Assembly (NCBI GenBank): GCA_027579435.1
Contig: JANBPK010001534.1
Coordinates: forward strand, 1 to 40,205
Direction: 5' to 3'
Length of the DNA: 40,205 bases
DNA from: Candolleomyces eurysporus
Taxonomy: Eukaryota > Basidiomycota > Agaricomycetes > Agaricales > Psathyrellaceae
The position numbers and the translations under genes are program-made. Under the pieces are notes generated by a model. That model saw only the letters and a program-made list of their open reading frames with translations, was not told where the DNA came from and did not search any database. The stretch's first letter is position 1. Every line of letters begins with the position of its first letter. Below are positions 11,419-22,142 of the stretch, piece after piece.

Positions 11419-12306
11419 GTTTCGACGTGGTTGCTATGATCGAAGTGGATCCGGAGAGGTTTGACGTGAGCATGGCTAAGAGATATGCAAGGTGTAAGTA
11501 GTGGTGGATCTATGAGTGTTAAGCTTGAAGAAGCTGCTAAACTGATTTACCTCACGAGCGGAGATGACGGGATGAAAGGATCTCTTTTCCCGTGTACCGT
11601 GACACGCTGGCACTTCCCAATCTGGAACGTATGTGAGATCGACGTAAGGCTAGTGGTGTCGTACAAGCCCAGGTATGACCGCAGCAGTAATGAGCGCGCC
11701 TTCATGATAGGAGACTTTGTGAGGAATTTGGAGGTGATAGATTCAGTCACAACAACTGTGTACGTACTATCCGGGTCCCGGTTACGTAACGATCGACAAG
11801 AGCGTGATTTGCCAGCTGTTTGGTAAGGAAACTGGAAACAGGATGATGATTAGAATTGCGAAGTGATAACGAGCATACTCACGGGCCTCGGTCCCCATGC
11901 TTTGAATTTCTCGACACCATCGCCATATTAACAAATTCGCCTGAAGAATCCACCCCAGAAGGTTCATAAGAGAGCTGATGCGCAGGCTTGCGCTTGGACA
12001 CCTTCTTGGAAAGAATGGCTGGCAGACGGTGGCATTGGGCTACGCTTGAGCATCTCTTTGTGTGGCTTCGCGCTTTGATGAACCTGGGCGGATGGGTAGT
12101 GCATGCCGGTCAGAGCCAAGAACGAGCGTCGAATTATTTAATTTCCATCGCCGACCCTAACCCTATAGGCTCTCTCCCCTTATTCCCCAATCGCAACATA
12201 CCTCTATACGCCGTCCTTCGATAGATATTCGAAATGCTTGCCTTGAAAGATGAAGTAGGCTTATAATCTACAACAGCGTTCCTGGCTCGCGTCACTGCTC
12301 CAGACA

Positions 12307-12587
12307 GTGTACTCGGAATGGCCACACGGCGCAGGACAGATCGGAAGGTTCGAGCGCTGGCGGAAACTGAAGCGGTTTACAGACTCGCATTGGGCCGAAG
12401 GGAGGAGGTTTGGGATGATGGCATGGACTGCTGGTGACTTCATTTTTTGTGTACCATCCATCCTGAGTGCTGAACTCAAAGCCTGCGTTCATGGGGAGGG
12501 GCTCCATCGCAGGCGACAACCCCGCCACGATGAAAGACGGGATTCTCCAAGACTGTCAAGCAAAATCCCAGCATTTTCGAGAGCAAG
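12307..12587. other. 280-bp segment present in unit B only
   Basis: In A the sequence runs from CTCCAGGCAG directly to TTGGAAGCACCCATATTGG (about 5290-5305). In B the two flanks are separated by about 280 bp. The segment contains a minus-strand frame (MNAGFEFSTQDGWYTKNEV) with no counterpart elsewhere in the window. No terminal repeats or target-site duplication are obvious. It is either an insertion in B or a deletion in A. Confidence 0.55.
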
Positions 12588-13760
12588 CTATTGGAAACAC
12601 CCATATTGGCCAGCTATCGTGGCTGACCCCGGACGAACGCCATGCAATGGGTCCCGGTTCGCAAAGCATCGCTCTTCCCCAGACCTTCCCGCATGCTTGT
12701 CCTTCGGCAGGGCTAGCTTACAGATTCTTCGATCTGGCCCTCCAGACGACGTGAATGACAAATTCTTCTTCTTCTTGAAAGTCGAGAAAGTTTTGCTACG
12801 TTTCATCGTGATTCGAATCTTCATGAAGACTCGGAGCGATTCCGAGCAATCGTATAACCATCGACCCCCATCCATCACTGTGAGGTATGTTTGGCTGGAC
12901 CGAGTTTTGGCTCCTTACGTTGACACCCTTCTTACCCAATCCAGACTCTGGTATGGCCCCCGTTCACTCAGTTTCGAATCGGCTTCTTGGAGGGCATCCA
13001 ACTATCATCCAAATAGGTCAGGCCCATTCGAGAGACCGGATGGTCGGGAAGGTGACTGGTATCGGAAAAGGCCAAGACCATACGCAAATTGGACAGGGAT
13101 ATGTTTTGGATGAATGGCATGAGGCACGCGAAAAGATGCTCTGTCGTGGAAAACGTGAGGTCAGGAGAGCAGACGTCCTCGAACTGGCCTCGTGTTGCTC
13201 AGACTCATGAATCGTCCCCCCTTACAACGAGGTGGCACAACAGGCAGGAGGGCCCTATCAAACTTGTAGGATCCATCGAAGAATCACTGTTCGAGCAAAG
13301 GGAGAACAAGTGACCATTTGCAACCCGTGTTGTATTTAAAAGCCACCCTAGCTCCCGTCTCTACTTAAGTAAGTCAGTTTCTGTCATTGATGCGTATGAA
13401 TAAATTGGATTCATTGAATATTGAATGACAAATTAATATTAGATGCTGCCGCCGCAGTTTAGTTTTGATCCTCGTCTTTGTACAAGAGGGTTGTCGCGGG
13501 AGACCCGTCACAGATTGCGATTTGACGAGTGGGTCCACGCAATATGAGTAGCAACACCATCGAAGGGCGACTGCGAGGCAGAAATATCTCAATGCCCGAC
13601 ATTAATCGTTGGCTCGGATAGAATATGCTAAAAGCAGGCTAAATATATTAGGAGCTCCCTCTACAGCTATGGACGCCGAAGTTCCAATGAACAGGTCAGA
13701 TTGGCCATCGTGAACGATCATAAATCACATTCACTTGAACCAATCGACACCTTCAGGTCC
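12588..13760. other. Unit B spacer, no gene
   Basis: Counterpart of A 5306-6473. A long plus frame extends across part of this stretch, but it starts at a GTG inside the B-only segment and is broken in A by stops and shifts, so I do not call it. The 13.37-13.6 kb minus frames match A 6.1-6.34 kb but end at different stops. Confidence 0.45.
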
Positions 13761-14461
13761 CTAAAAGCACGCCAAGAACCACGCCAGCCACGACCAAACG
13801 AATTTAGCAATTCGAATGAGCCAACTGTCTCTGGGTGGCCCTTGATCGGGGAGGGCAACTGGGATGAACCCGGGTGGCAAATGGGAAGGATCACGAGCTA
13901 CAAGGGGCGGCGTCAGCAAAATGCTGCCTAACGGTTTATTCGCTCATCACTTACCCGATGGGATAGCGAATATATTAGCCGAAGGTGTCGGAAATTGGGG
14001 CGATCCAAGCCCTGCGTTGGGCGGAAGAAATACTAGGTACAGCGGTAAGCCTGGAAAGGCGGCGGTGCTGGTCCTGTCATCCCTCGATTGTGACGGCCCT
14101 GGTTCTTGGCGTCTCATCAGTGAGTATGTAATGAACCCTGGCCACAATTTTGGCACTTACGATGGCCTGGCAGGTCTGGTTGCGGGGATTGTGACGGTCC
14201 AGGTGGGAACCACTGCTGATCGGGTCTGCAAGGTGGAGGCGGCGGGTCGTTAATGCCGAAGGTTTGACGAGAATTGTGCAGATTGGTGGAATGGTCATTA
14301 TTCGAGTTCACGTTTCTGGTATGTACTTGATTCTGCGAGTCGTAGAAAATGCTGTGGTTGTTAACGCTCATATCAATGACAAGTTGTATATTTGGGTGGG
14401 CTCCCATGGCCAGAGGATTGTGGTGAGCGCCCTCTTGAGGCTGTTGCGGTGGTCCAGACAT
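13761..14461 (-). CDS. Small Asn-rich / Trp-tail protein, copy B (193 aa, unrecognised family)
   Basis: Complement(join(13761..13897, 13955..14098, 14161..14461)), ATG 14461, TAG 13761, 582 nt, introns 57 and 62 nt, both phase 1. Start SGPPQQPQEGAHHN; Asn/Ser element with VNSNNDHSTNLHNSRQT; PPPPPCRPDQQ; exon 2 Pro/Ser-rich; C-terminal helix RIAKFVWSWLAWFLACF (177-193). Roughly 70% identical to the copy A protein by eye. All splice sites and the stop are conserved, and all exon indels are in frame, while flanking repeat DNA has frame-disrupting indels. The ATG lies four codons downstream of the aligned A start, whose codon in B is not ATG. TATA box at 14564-14572. Family unknown. Confidence 0.72.
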
Positions 14462-14563
14462 TCCAGATGTCGGGTGAGACGCAGAGCGGCGTGGTGTCGG
14501 GTGAATGACCCTGGGGTAAGGGTGATGGAAAAGGTCAAGCAAGCCAACATAGGACTACAAAGT

Positions 14564-14572
14564 CCATTTATA
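14564..14572 (-). promoter_or_regulatory. TATA box of small gene B
   Basis: Minus strand TATAAATGG about 103 bp upstream of ATG 14461, in the same conserved block as the A copy. The conservation is partly expected because the DNA is duplicated. Confidence 0.42.
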
Positions 14573-17439
14573 TGGAGGAAGGTAAAATAATCCTGAGTAT
14601 GAACGCTGCGTTGAGAAGCGCAGAGCTCACCTTTCTGTTGCGACGCGACCAGTCAGCGCAAGGCCATAGCATGACCATGATGTGTGGTGCCACTGGCGCC
14701 TCATGATCCTGGCATTTGGTTCATGTTTTAGTGTGTGTTGAAATCAGTAGGATTTTGTGCTGCGTTCATTTCTCTGCGGAAGCTTGGTGGCAAAAGACAA
14801 GCTAATGTTTTACCCAATTGGGGCAACTTCAGGCGTCCTCATACTAGGATCACGTTACCCGGGAGCAAAAAAGGGCGCCAACCGAACTTCGGTGAGCTGG
14901 GAGGTCGCCTTTCAGGTCTGAGCGCTGAGGTTTCTAACCGGCAGCAACATCCCACAAAGTGTGGTCCAGCAAAATAGCCAAATTTAGACGCCTCGCTCCT
15001 ATGTGCTTGATTGCCGATACTTAGATCCTCCAGTGTGGCCGTATTTCCTGAGCCACACCTCGATTGTCACCTCATCAGGAGACGACCCCTACTAAATCCT
15101 GACAGAAATACGATACTCCAGAACATACATGATTACGTCCTCTTTCCAGAAATTGAACATCCCGGAATGAATGAAGCCATTGGCGCCCGTGTGAAGTCGA
15201 GTCCGGGCCGGAGTGGATCATATGAGTCATATAAGGACCACCCATCCTGCGGTATTGGGAATTCAGTAGAACCTTTTTNGTGATTTCTTCACCAACGTTT
15301 TTNGACCTTACAGCTTCATTGACTTTGAAATAGAAACATCAAAGTGCAAGACGAGGTCCACTCTAGACCATGACCGTTCTGAAACCATGCTTGGATTCCG
15401 CTGCCATGCCCGCCGCTTGCAACGAGGGAAACATCCCACTTGGAAACACCCCACTGCTTCCTTCCTTCAAACACTGAAGTCTGAGAGCACGATATACACG
15501 TGGCATTGCCCATGGCTTGTCAAGACAAAGCACGGCCAGCTGAGACCAGTTGGCTAACAATGAAGGAGCGGTAGGGTTGCATCGGAATTGGGGTTCTAGT
15601 TGCAAGGTATACGAGTCCTGGATGTGATCTGGGGAGATCGACCGCTCTATGGAGGATATCTCGGGGCCGCAGCTTCATATTAGGTTCCTACAACCGTGAC
15701 ACCAGCCGTTCTAATAGTTGAAAAGCGGGTTGAATGAATAGGATGGCCGGCACACGGGGACAAACACGTTAGGGGGNCGTGCTCGCGGCGATGAAATCAT
15801 CAAAGTGCGATCATATTCTAGGCTCTCCTTCAAATTTTGTTTGTTCCTATTAAGTTTGCATGCAGGAGCTGACTAGTAACAACAGAATTTGGAATCGTGA
15901 CGGCGACAGTAGATCCAACCGTTAATTGCTACCTATATCCTTACAGCTTCCGATTCCAGTATAGTACCTTATGGCCCTCGTATTTGGCTCTCCCACTCGG
16001 CCATGAAAAATGATCTCTTTTCTGGGTCATCTTCTGTGGACATCCCCAGCTTCATCATAGAAAGAATAAAACAATTAGCCCTTTCTCGGTCACAAGATGG
16101 GGCCTGTAAGCGATGCCAGTCATTCTTTGTCCGTCATTGACAGCTCAGTTTTAGCTTACGCGCTTTGGAGAAGAGGTGTTATAACAACAATATGGCTTGA
16201 TTGATCACAAAGAGAAGGAGGAGAAGGTCGTACAAATAGACAAACACAGTGGTGGAGCTCCTCGGGCAGCTTGATGCTCTGTTGGCAAGCAATTCAAGGG
16301 TCTGTTAGCATAAGTCGAGAATTGTACTCCCCGATCTGATCTCAGATCCTTCAGAGTTAGGGTGGGGCACGTAACTATCATAGGTTTGCATCGTACCTTT
16401 GTTGGATGCCCTACTGTGCCTAATGTGTCGTTAAACTCGAAATTAGGGGACTTATTAACAACTCAAGACCATATGGCCAGATGGAAAGCTGGGAACGTCA
16501 GTCACTTTGGACCCTTTTCCGGATCCAATCTGTAGATGAGGAAATTTCCCTTTTCTCTTTCACTCCTTGGGGACATCGCTACCCCAGTCCCGCTTGGACA
16601 GAAATTCGATCGATTCAATATTCGCGCAAATCTCGTAACCTCATGTTACGCGCTGAGATTGCGTATAGATCGATCAATGCTATCACCTAGCCATTGCAAC
16701 AAGCCAGAACGTGGCACAACGACAATTCGTTGCATGAAGCTGGGAAACGTGAAAGTGACAATCAACGAGGGACGTCAAAAACGTGGCTACTGAAGGAGCT
16801 CCACAGATATTGAATTAGAGGACTTGGTACAGTGAATCCCTCAATCCATTTGCTGTACAGACTCTGTGGAACGGGCGACCACGGCGCAGCGAGCCTACAA
16901 GAAGTGGTAGTCAGTCAGTACAGAACATAGAGAAATCGCAAGGCAATGTGATCACTTTTGCGGAACTTCTATCCTATCCTGAAATTGGGGGAAATGCCGA
17001 AGCCTCGAGGCCACATGGCATGCGTTAATTAACATCAGTCACCCACCTTTGTTCCCGGCCCTCGTCTCTCAAAGTGTCAACCCATCACCTAAGAGTGGTT
17101 GGCTGCTAGATAACATATTATGCTCCAGCGGGAATCAGGTTTGTTCGAGGCCAAGAGCTGAAATGGCTGAGCGTCCGAGCAGCAGAAGACAGGTCACCGC
17201 TGGGAGAAAGATAGCACGTGGTCATCCGAGATTCCGAGATTAAATTTTCCCTTTTCATTTGAGGGGAACTGTATTAAGGACCTTGGTTCTCGCCGTCCAG
17301 TGATACGAACCGAAACAGACGATGCTTTATGTGACAAATGTGAGTACCGAAGGCCACATTCCTTGAGGATGGACAACCTCAACGCAACTCCGGTGGCCGG
17401 CCAGCCATCAGTCGGCATCTTCAAAAGCGAGGGCCTTCC
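14573..17439. other. Unit B right half, no intact gene
   Basis: Collinear with A 7303-10333. Includes the conserved minus frame at 15363-15605 (MPRVYRALRLQCL, FPSLQAAGMAA), which lacks an ATG at its start. A deletion relative to A removes part of A 8590-8740 near 15905. Nothing else keeps a common frame with A. Confidence 0.42.
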
Positions 17440-17489
17440 AAGGAGTTCATTTTTGACGTACTTTGAAGTCACCACTCACTAACAGTATC

Positions 17490-18230
17490 ATGGCATGAGG
17501 CCACACCACCTCCGTCGAGCTGACACTCAAGGGAAGCTTCTTCCCCACAATAACCGAAGACACGGCCTCCACTTGTTCAGCGTAAAAGTCACCTCCTGAG
17601 CTGAGGAGGTTGAACCCCGCGTTTTGAGTTTTTTCAGCAGAGAGTAGAGATGGCCGTCTATGATTTTGATTGATGCCTCAGCACAAGTGAGAGATCGGAT
17701 GGTTTCTTTGGGGACGGCCTGATCTATGGCGTGTGTTGTGCTGGGACTTGAAGAAGGATTCGCGTTTCGTTGAGAAGTTTACAATTATAGGATTGAAATC
17801 AGATAAGTTGGCGAATTAAATCGCTACGAAGGCCGGGTGGTTCAGCGCCTTGATGGTTGAGTACCAGTTAATCGCGGGTCAAAATGCTCACCGAATTGAC
17901 CAACACAGCTGTATCGACCGATGATCACAATGGGCGTATATATTCACATACACATACGTTCCCTGTGCACCATGGTTAATAGGAGCGTCGAAGCCCACAC
18001 CGTGAGTAATGGTATTGCAGAGTCCAACGTAGGTGGTGATGACTTCGTGGTACAAAATATCGGATGGTAGCTAGGATTTGTGTTTCGTTAGATTCTATAG
18101 ATGTGACCGTAAGTAGAAGATCGACTTTACCTCATCAGAGTCTGGATTCCCGCAATAGCGTATCACTAAGAGCCATTTGACGGTTGGCATTATAGACACC
18201 CTGTAAGAACCTAAAACATTGCATCTTCTA
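17490..18230 (-). pseudogene. MDR oxidoreductase relic inside the 2.1 kb segment
   Basis: The minus strand reads TPIVIIGRYSCVGQFG (about 17915-17960, glycine-rich turn), then after a CGTAG acceptor AI*FANLSDFNPIIVNFSTKR (17823 downward) with a stop where the intact gene has Gln. It continues HAIDQAVPKETIRSLTCAEASIKII and, after a frameshift, TQNAGFNLLSSGGDFYAEQ at about 17500-17620. The order and the phase-1 intron match the MDR gene at 3-1085, and more of the catalytic domain survives than in the other relics. Dead by stop and frameshift. Confidence 0.72.
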
Positions 18231-18379
18231 TCGCTTATCGTGCAGGCAGTTTGGATACTCTTGTGTGGTTGAGACAGTACTAGATGGGAGGCAACAATTC
18301 AAATTCAGAAGTAAAGGAACCAATCTTCTTTGATTCACAGCATGCTCAGGTCAAGTCTTTTATTGTGAGATGCCTCATG

Positions 18380-19185
18380 TCTTTTCGAGCAAGTATCCAA
18401 TCATCCAAAGCGGGTAATGTGGTTGCAAGGGTGTCGAACCTGCAGATGGAGCGTTGTGCCTGTACCTTTCAGAAATCGTACAGTGTTGGGTGAGGAGAAA
18501 GATCTGGGAAGTCCCCAGTGCCCATAGCACCAGACGATTGAGACTATCTGGATTGCCATACAGATTTGGGTTTTGCATCGATGCTGCAATGCAAAGAATG
18601 AAAGACAAAAAATATGATGCTTGCAACGTCGGAGACAGATGGTAAGCTATACATGCCTTTGTCGTCATGCTGTATGCGTGTCGACAAGCAGAATGGGTTG
18701 ACAAGGGACAAATTCCTTATCCGAGCCCAGTATGAGAACAGCGAAGGTTCAGATTATTTGGGTGAAACATCGTATTTTGTCAGAAAGGAGGAGGTGTTGA
18801 GATAGAGTGAAAGAGCAGCACAAGGGCCGAACGTTGCCTTGAGACCGTTGAGAAGGGCTGCAGCCGCAAAGTGTTGTTTAAGTGCTCATCATAGAGGCCC
18901 GGTGTTGTGTGAGAGTCCAAGGGAACAGAGTGTCGTTAGCCATGGAGGCGTACAGATGGTCTCGGCCGGTCTGATAGTAGGCCGGAATATACAATGCCAT
19001 TGGAGTCCAAATACCGTTTGCCGTGGCATCAGTAGCATGGGTATGCGGGCACAACAGGGACGCCGAAAGCACACTGCTGCCAGCGATCGCACCAAGGGGT
19101 CGTAAGCGGACGAGGTCTTCGCTGCTCCATTGGACTAAGAGGGGGTGTTTGTCTCGAAAAAGTATAAGTATGGTCAGAAGCAATC
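18380..19185 (-). other. Unrecognised hydrophobic minus-strand frames
   Basis: Two minus-strand frames, 18375-18704 (with ASYFLSFILCIAASM and LNRLVLWALGTSQIFLL) and 18878-19183 (with GIWTPMALYIPAYYQTG and ANDTLFPWTLTQHRASM), look like parts of a multi-pass membrane protein separated by frame breaks. There is no homologue elsewhere in the window and I do not recognise the family. Could be a decayed gene brought in with the 2.1 kb segment. Confidence 0.25.
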
Positions 19186-19679
19186 ATCGGGAATCGTCAT
19201 CATGTCATACTTAGGCTATGGGCTGAGGGGCGGCATCAGTGGGTATGTGGCTCCTGTTCGTTGAGCAAAAAGGCTCCGACCGTCTTCCACCGAGAGCCGT
19301 TTGCTGAAGACTGAGATGATTCGGCGGGTTCCAAACGCATGATGGCCAAACCCTACGCCCGAGCCGTACTATCTGACCGAAAGCTTTCTTGATTTTCTCA
19401 AGGAGTCGGGGCAACGTAGATTAGATTGTTTCATTGCTCCGCTTGCTTTTGTCTACGTGTGGCATGCTTCTCACTTTACGACAAAGGGTGCGGGTGAAGC
19501 ACAGCAACTGGATCTTTGGGGCTTAGGAGATCGAACCCGGCTTTTTGGCTCCCTTCAGCAGGGATAGAGTTGCCCAATTCTGCCTGGTTTCTCCAATGCT
19601 CTGAATGGATGAGAAATCAGGAAATCCCTCGGCTTAGAAGGGGTGTACCGGTCAAAGGCGTGCGTCGTCCCAAGAGATT

Positions 19680-20190
19680 CGAGGGAAAAGTGGTGCGTTT
19701 TTAGAGACGTAGTGATCTGACTGAAGCCAGACAGCTCGTTAAGTTGGATTGCTACGAGGCAAAAACAAGGAAGTGTTCTGCGCCATCAGCAACATGATCG
19801 CGATGATGATGCGCACCGAATTGATTAGTAGGGAATGATCCACAGATGATGACGATAGGCGTATCCGGGTACCTTCGACAATTAACAGGAGCGTCAAAGC
19901 ATGCACTGCGCGTCCTCGCCTTGTACAGTCAGCTGTTGGGATCCATGTGCCTCCGTCATGAAAAAATGGGGGTAAGTGTAAGAGACTTTGCCAATGCCGG
20001 AGTTTTAAAATTTTAACCTTCACGGGAGCGTACTGATCAAACTCGACGGTTCGCGTTATAGACCGTCGACATCAATTCAGCTCTCTTGTGCAAGCTTGGG
20101 TATGGAAGCAGCAAGCTCAAGATTTTTTCATCGAAGATAAAGCCTGAGAAGCTGATGCAGAGTGAGAAAGCAGTAGAAAGCTCAATCTTG
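19680..20190 (-). pseudogene. MDR oxidoreductase relic at the end of unit B
   Basis: Second copy of the relic at 10435-10925. The minus strand reads DTPIVIICGSFPTNQFG, then after CGTAG AIQLNELSGFSQITTSL and FSLESLGTTHAFDR (about 19755 to 19650). It is extended by about 30 bp between the two exons relative to A (GTTCTGCGCCATCAGC...). No complete frame exists. Confidence 0.68.
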
Positions 20191-20195
20191 CTTTG

Positions 20196-22142
20196 AAGGA
20201 CGCACAGAGCGGCAGCGAGAGATGTGGCAAAGTGGCTGTGCAATCAGGAACGCTTGGCATCATAATCTAGACAAAAAAAATGCCCTAGCCCTCACTCTCA
20301 CACTACCACCTATACCGCCCTAAAACGTACTATCTCCTAAACAAGCCCTACGGATGGAATCGATAGCCAATCGTGGAAGAAAGTCCATACGCTACCTTCG
20401 ACGACCACCCCAGCAGGCGTGCTTCAGTCATTTTCCAACGCTTTTAATGGCGTACGATTGCGTTCGAAAGAATAGGCAATGCTCAAAGAGCTGCTGCGAA
20501 ACAACCCGGCCTTAAGTCAGCTCCGCGATCCTACTCCAATTCATTGCACATAAAACCGCAGCACCCCCGATTCCATTGACAGCCCAGGAAACGATGACAC
20601 GCGACTTGAAACGAGGACGCTCTTACAATCGGAACATGAACAATCGCCGGTCGACTCGTCCAGCACCTGGCCAACCTCAAACCTACCCTAGGGCTGCTAT
20701 ACCTCCTCACCATGCGAGTGGAGTAGAGGGATTTCAGGCTCATCCAGGCCGCAGCACACCTTTCATGAGTTGTCGCAAGCACTACCTCGCACCCCGCCCC
20801 CTCAGATCGGCAACGGAACCCTGAACCGTCACCCTGCCAGTCCAAATCCACCCTCTCTCTCGTCACGGCGGCACAAACTCCTCAGCATGATCCCATACCC
20901 CTGGTTCCGTCAATGATACCGCCAGCATACGATGCTTCAGACAGGGACAAATCCTATCCTCCGGGATTTGGGAGCACGCATACTATTCCACCGGTTGATC
21001 AAAGTCTGCGCCGCAAGGCTCACGTTCGCCTTCAAATCATGCGTATCAACTACTGGTTGTATAGGCCACGAAACGAGGCTCTCCTCTTCCAACGCGGAGC
21101 CCTCCTGGTCGTGGTACCGATGGTGGCGCTCTGACCGTCCCTCCTTCCAAAACACCCGCAATGTCCTGGTCGAATTGTCGGGATGACCTTTGCAGGGACT
21201 ATTGACCCATGTCGGGAACTTCACGTTCAATTAGCAACCGTCCGCCCGCCCTAGAGGGTGTCTGATCATGATTGAAAGTATAAGTGAGCCGCTACTCTAG
21301 ATTTCAACCTTTCATACTCATCAACGATCCTCGCTTCACAAGCTGACTGCTAGGCCACGATTCACCACTAGACGAAAGACAGTGAATTTGTTTTGATTTC
21401 TTTTAATTCATTCACAAGCTTGTTACTAGAAGCTGCCTAGGGAGTGCCTTGAGGAGAGTCGCGAGCCGACATTGCGTTGCTCGTGTACCTCTAGGGCCTC
21501 TCCCGGAGCCAAAAATCCTCGTTGGCTGTTAGCAAGGTCCCATTCCATCTTCCTTGTTTTCTCAAATGTATTCAGCGTCTACAAATCAACTAATTTATAC
21601 TGCCCCTGGATTACATTTACGGTGATCTTAGCTCCCTGTTGCATGCCCTCCAGCACGTTGACATGGTTTGACCAAGCATTCGGATCTTTATGGCATCCAG
21701 TTGATTATCCGTGCCAGTCCCTTTATGAGTAGTACGTCAATAAAACAGCGGTGAGTCTGTCGAGCCTGGATATTACGCTATTACTGCCCATGCCAGTGGG
21801 TATAGATACAGTCAAAGGCCGGAGACAATAGTAGAATATGGAGAATATTACAGCAGAGCGAAGAGATGGCATGGAACATAAATACCAATGCGCATACATA
21901 CACCTCGCGAGAAAAAGAATGACACATGTACACGGGAGCCTCTAAGTCCGGTAGAAGTATGGAAGTCGTCGCATGGGGGGTGGGTCACTCGATTGTCATT
22001 TTCAGCAGGTTCACATTAATTTATGTGCACTGTCTTGACTTTTAGTCTCGTCCTGTCAAAGGCGGCTTGCATGTCACAGGCGTGAATTCTTGTGAGTTTA
22101 GTTTGAAGTATGATGCACTCACAATTTTCAAAAAGTTTTTGT
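20196..22142. other. Gene-free stretch with a retroelement-like segment
   Basis: No intact gene. At 21195-21385 a segment (GCAGGGACTATTG, then GCAACCGTC, GTGTCTGAT and ACCACTAGACGAAA) reappears at 33258-33485. A proline/arginine-rich plus frame at 20576-20824 could be a relic of a Gag-like region, but I see no CCHC motif, protease or reverse transcriptase. The rest (21.4-22.1 kb) shows nothing I can support. Confidence 0.4.
21195..21385. repeat. Dispersed repeat, copy 1 (pair with 33258-33485)
   Basis: Shares GCAGGGACTATTG, AGCAACCGTC, CCGCC.TAGA, GTGTCTGAT and CCACTAGACGAAA in the same order and strand with 33258-33485, with indels between. Position and spacing suggest the 3' part or LTR of an old retroelement; no coding domain confirms it. 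Confidence 0.45.

Larger units (their letters stand above)
17440..19551. other. 2.1 kb segment interrupting unit B
   Basis: Unit A runs without a break through GCCCTTCAGCAGGGAT (10331-10346). In B the left part stops at GGGCCTTCC (about 17439) and the right part resumes at CCCTTCAGCAGGGAT (19551), so about 2.1 kb is extra. It carries its own MDR relic (17490-18230) and an unrecognised hydrophobic stretch (18380-19185). No transposon ends or target duplication were seen beyond the short shared CCTTC. Confidence 0.7.
10934..20195. repeat. Repeat unit B, right copy of the tandem duplication with an internal 2.1 kb addition
   Basis: Collinear with unit A from 10934 to about 17439 (A 3783-10333), then interrupted, then collinear again from about 19552 to 20195 (A 10334-10925). 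Homology ends at AATCTTGCTTT near 20195. Besides the 2.1 kb addition it has about 280 bp (12307-12587) absent from A. Ns lie at 15279, 15303 and 15777. Contains an intact small gene and MDR relics. Confidence 0.82.

Noticed and set aside
12307..13113. 268-codon plus-strand open frame in unit B
   Set aside because: It begins at a GTG inside the B-only segment, has no recognisable domain, and the matching part of unit A is broken by stops and shifts.
17830..17890. tRNA-like stretch (GGTTCAGCGCC...GGTTGAGTACC)
   Set aside because: No acceptor or anticodon stems can be folded, and the stretch is explained by the MDR relic that recurs at 30.3 kb.
20576..20824. Gag-like Arg/Pro-rich frame
   Set aside because: No zinc knuckle, capsid motif or neighbouring polymerase; composition alone is not enough to call a retrotransposon gene.
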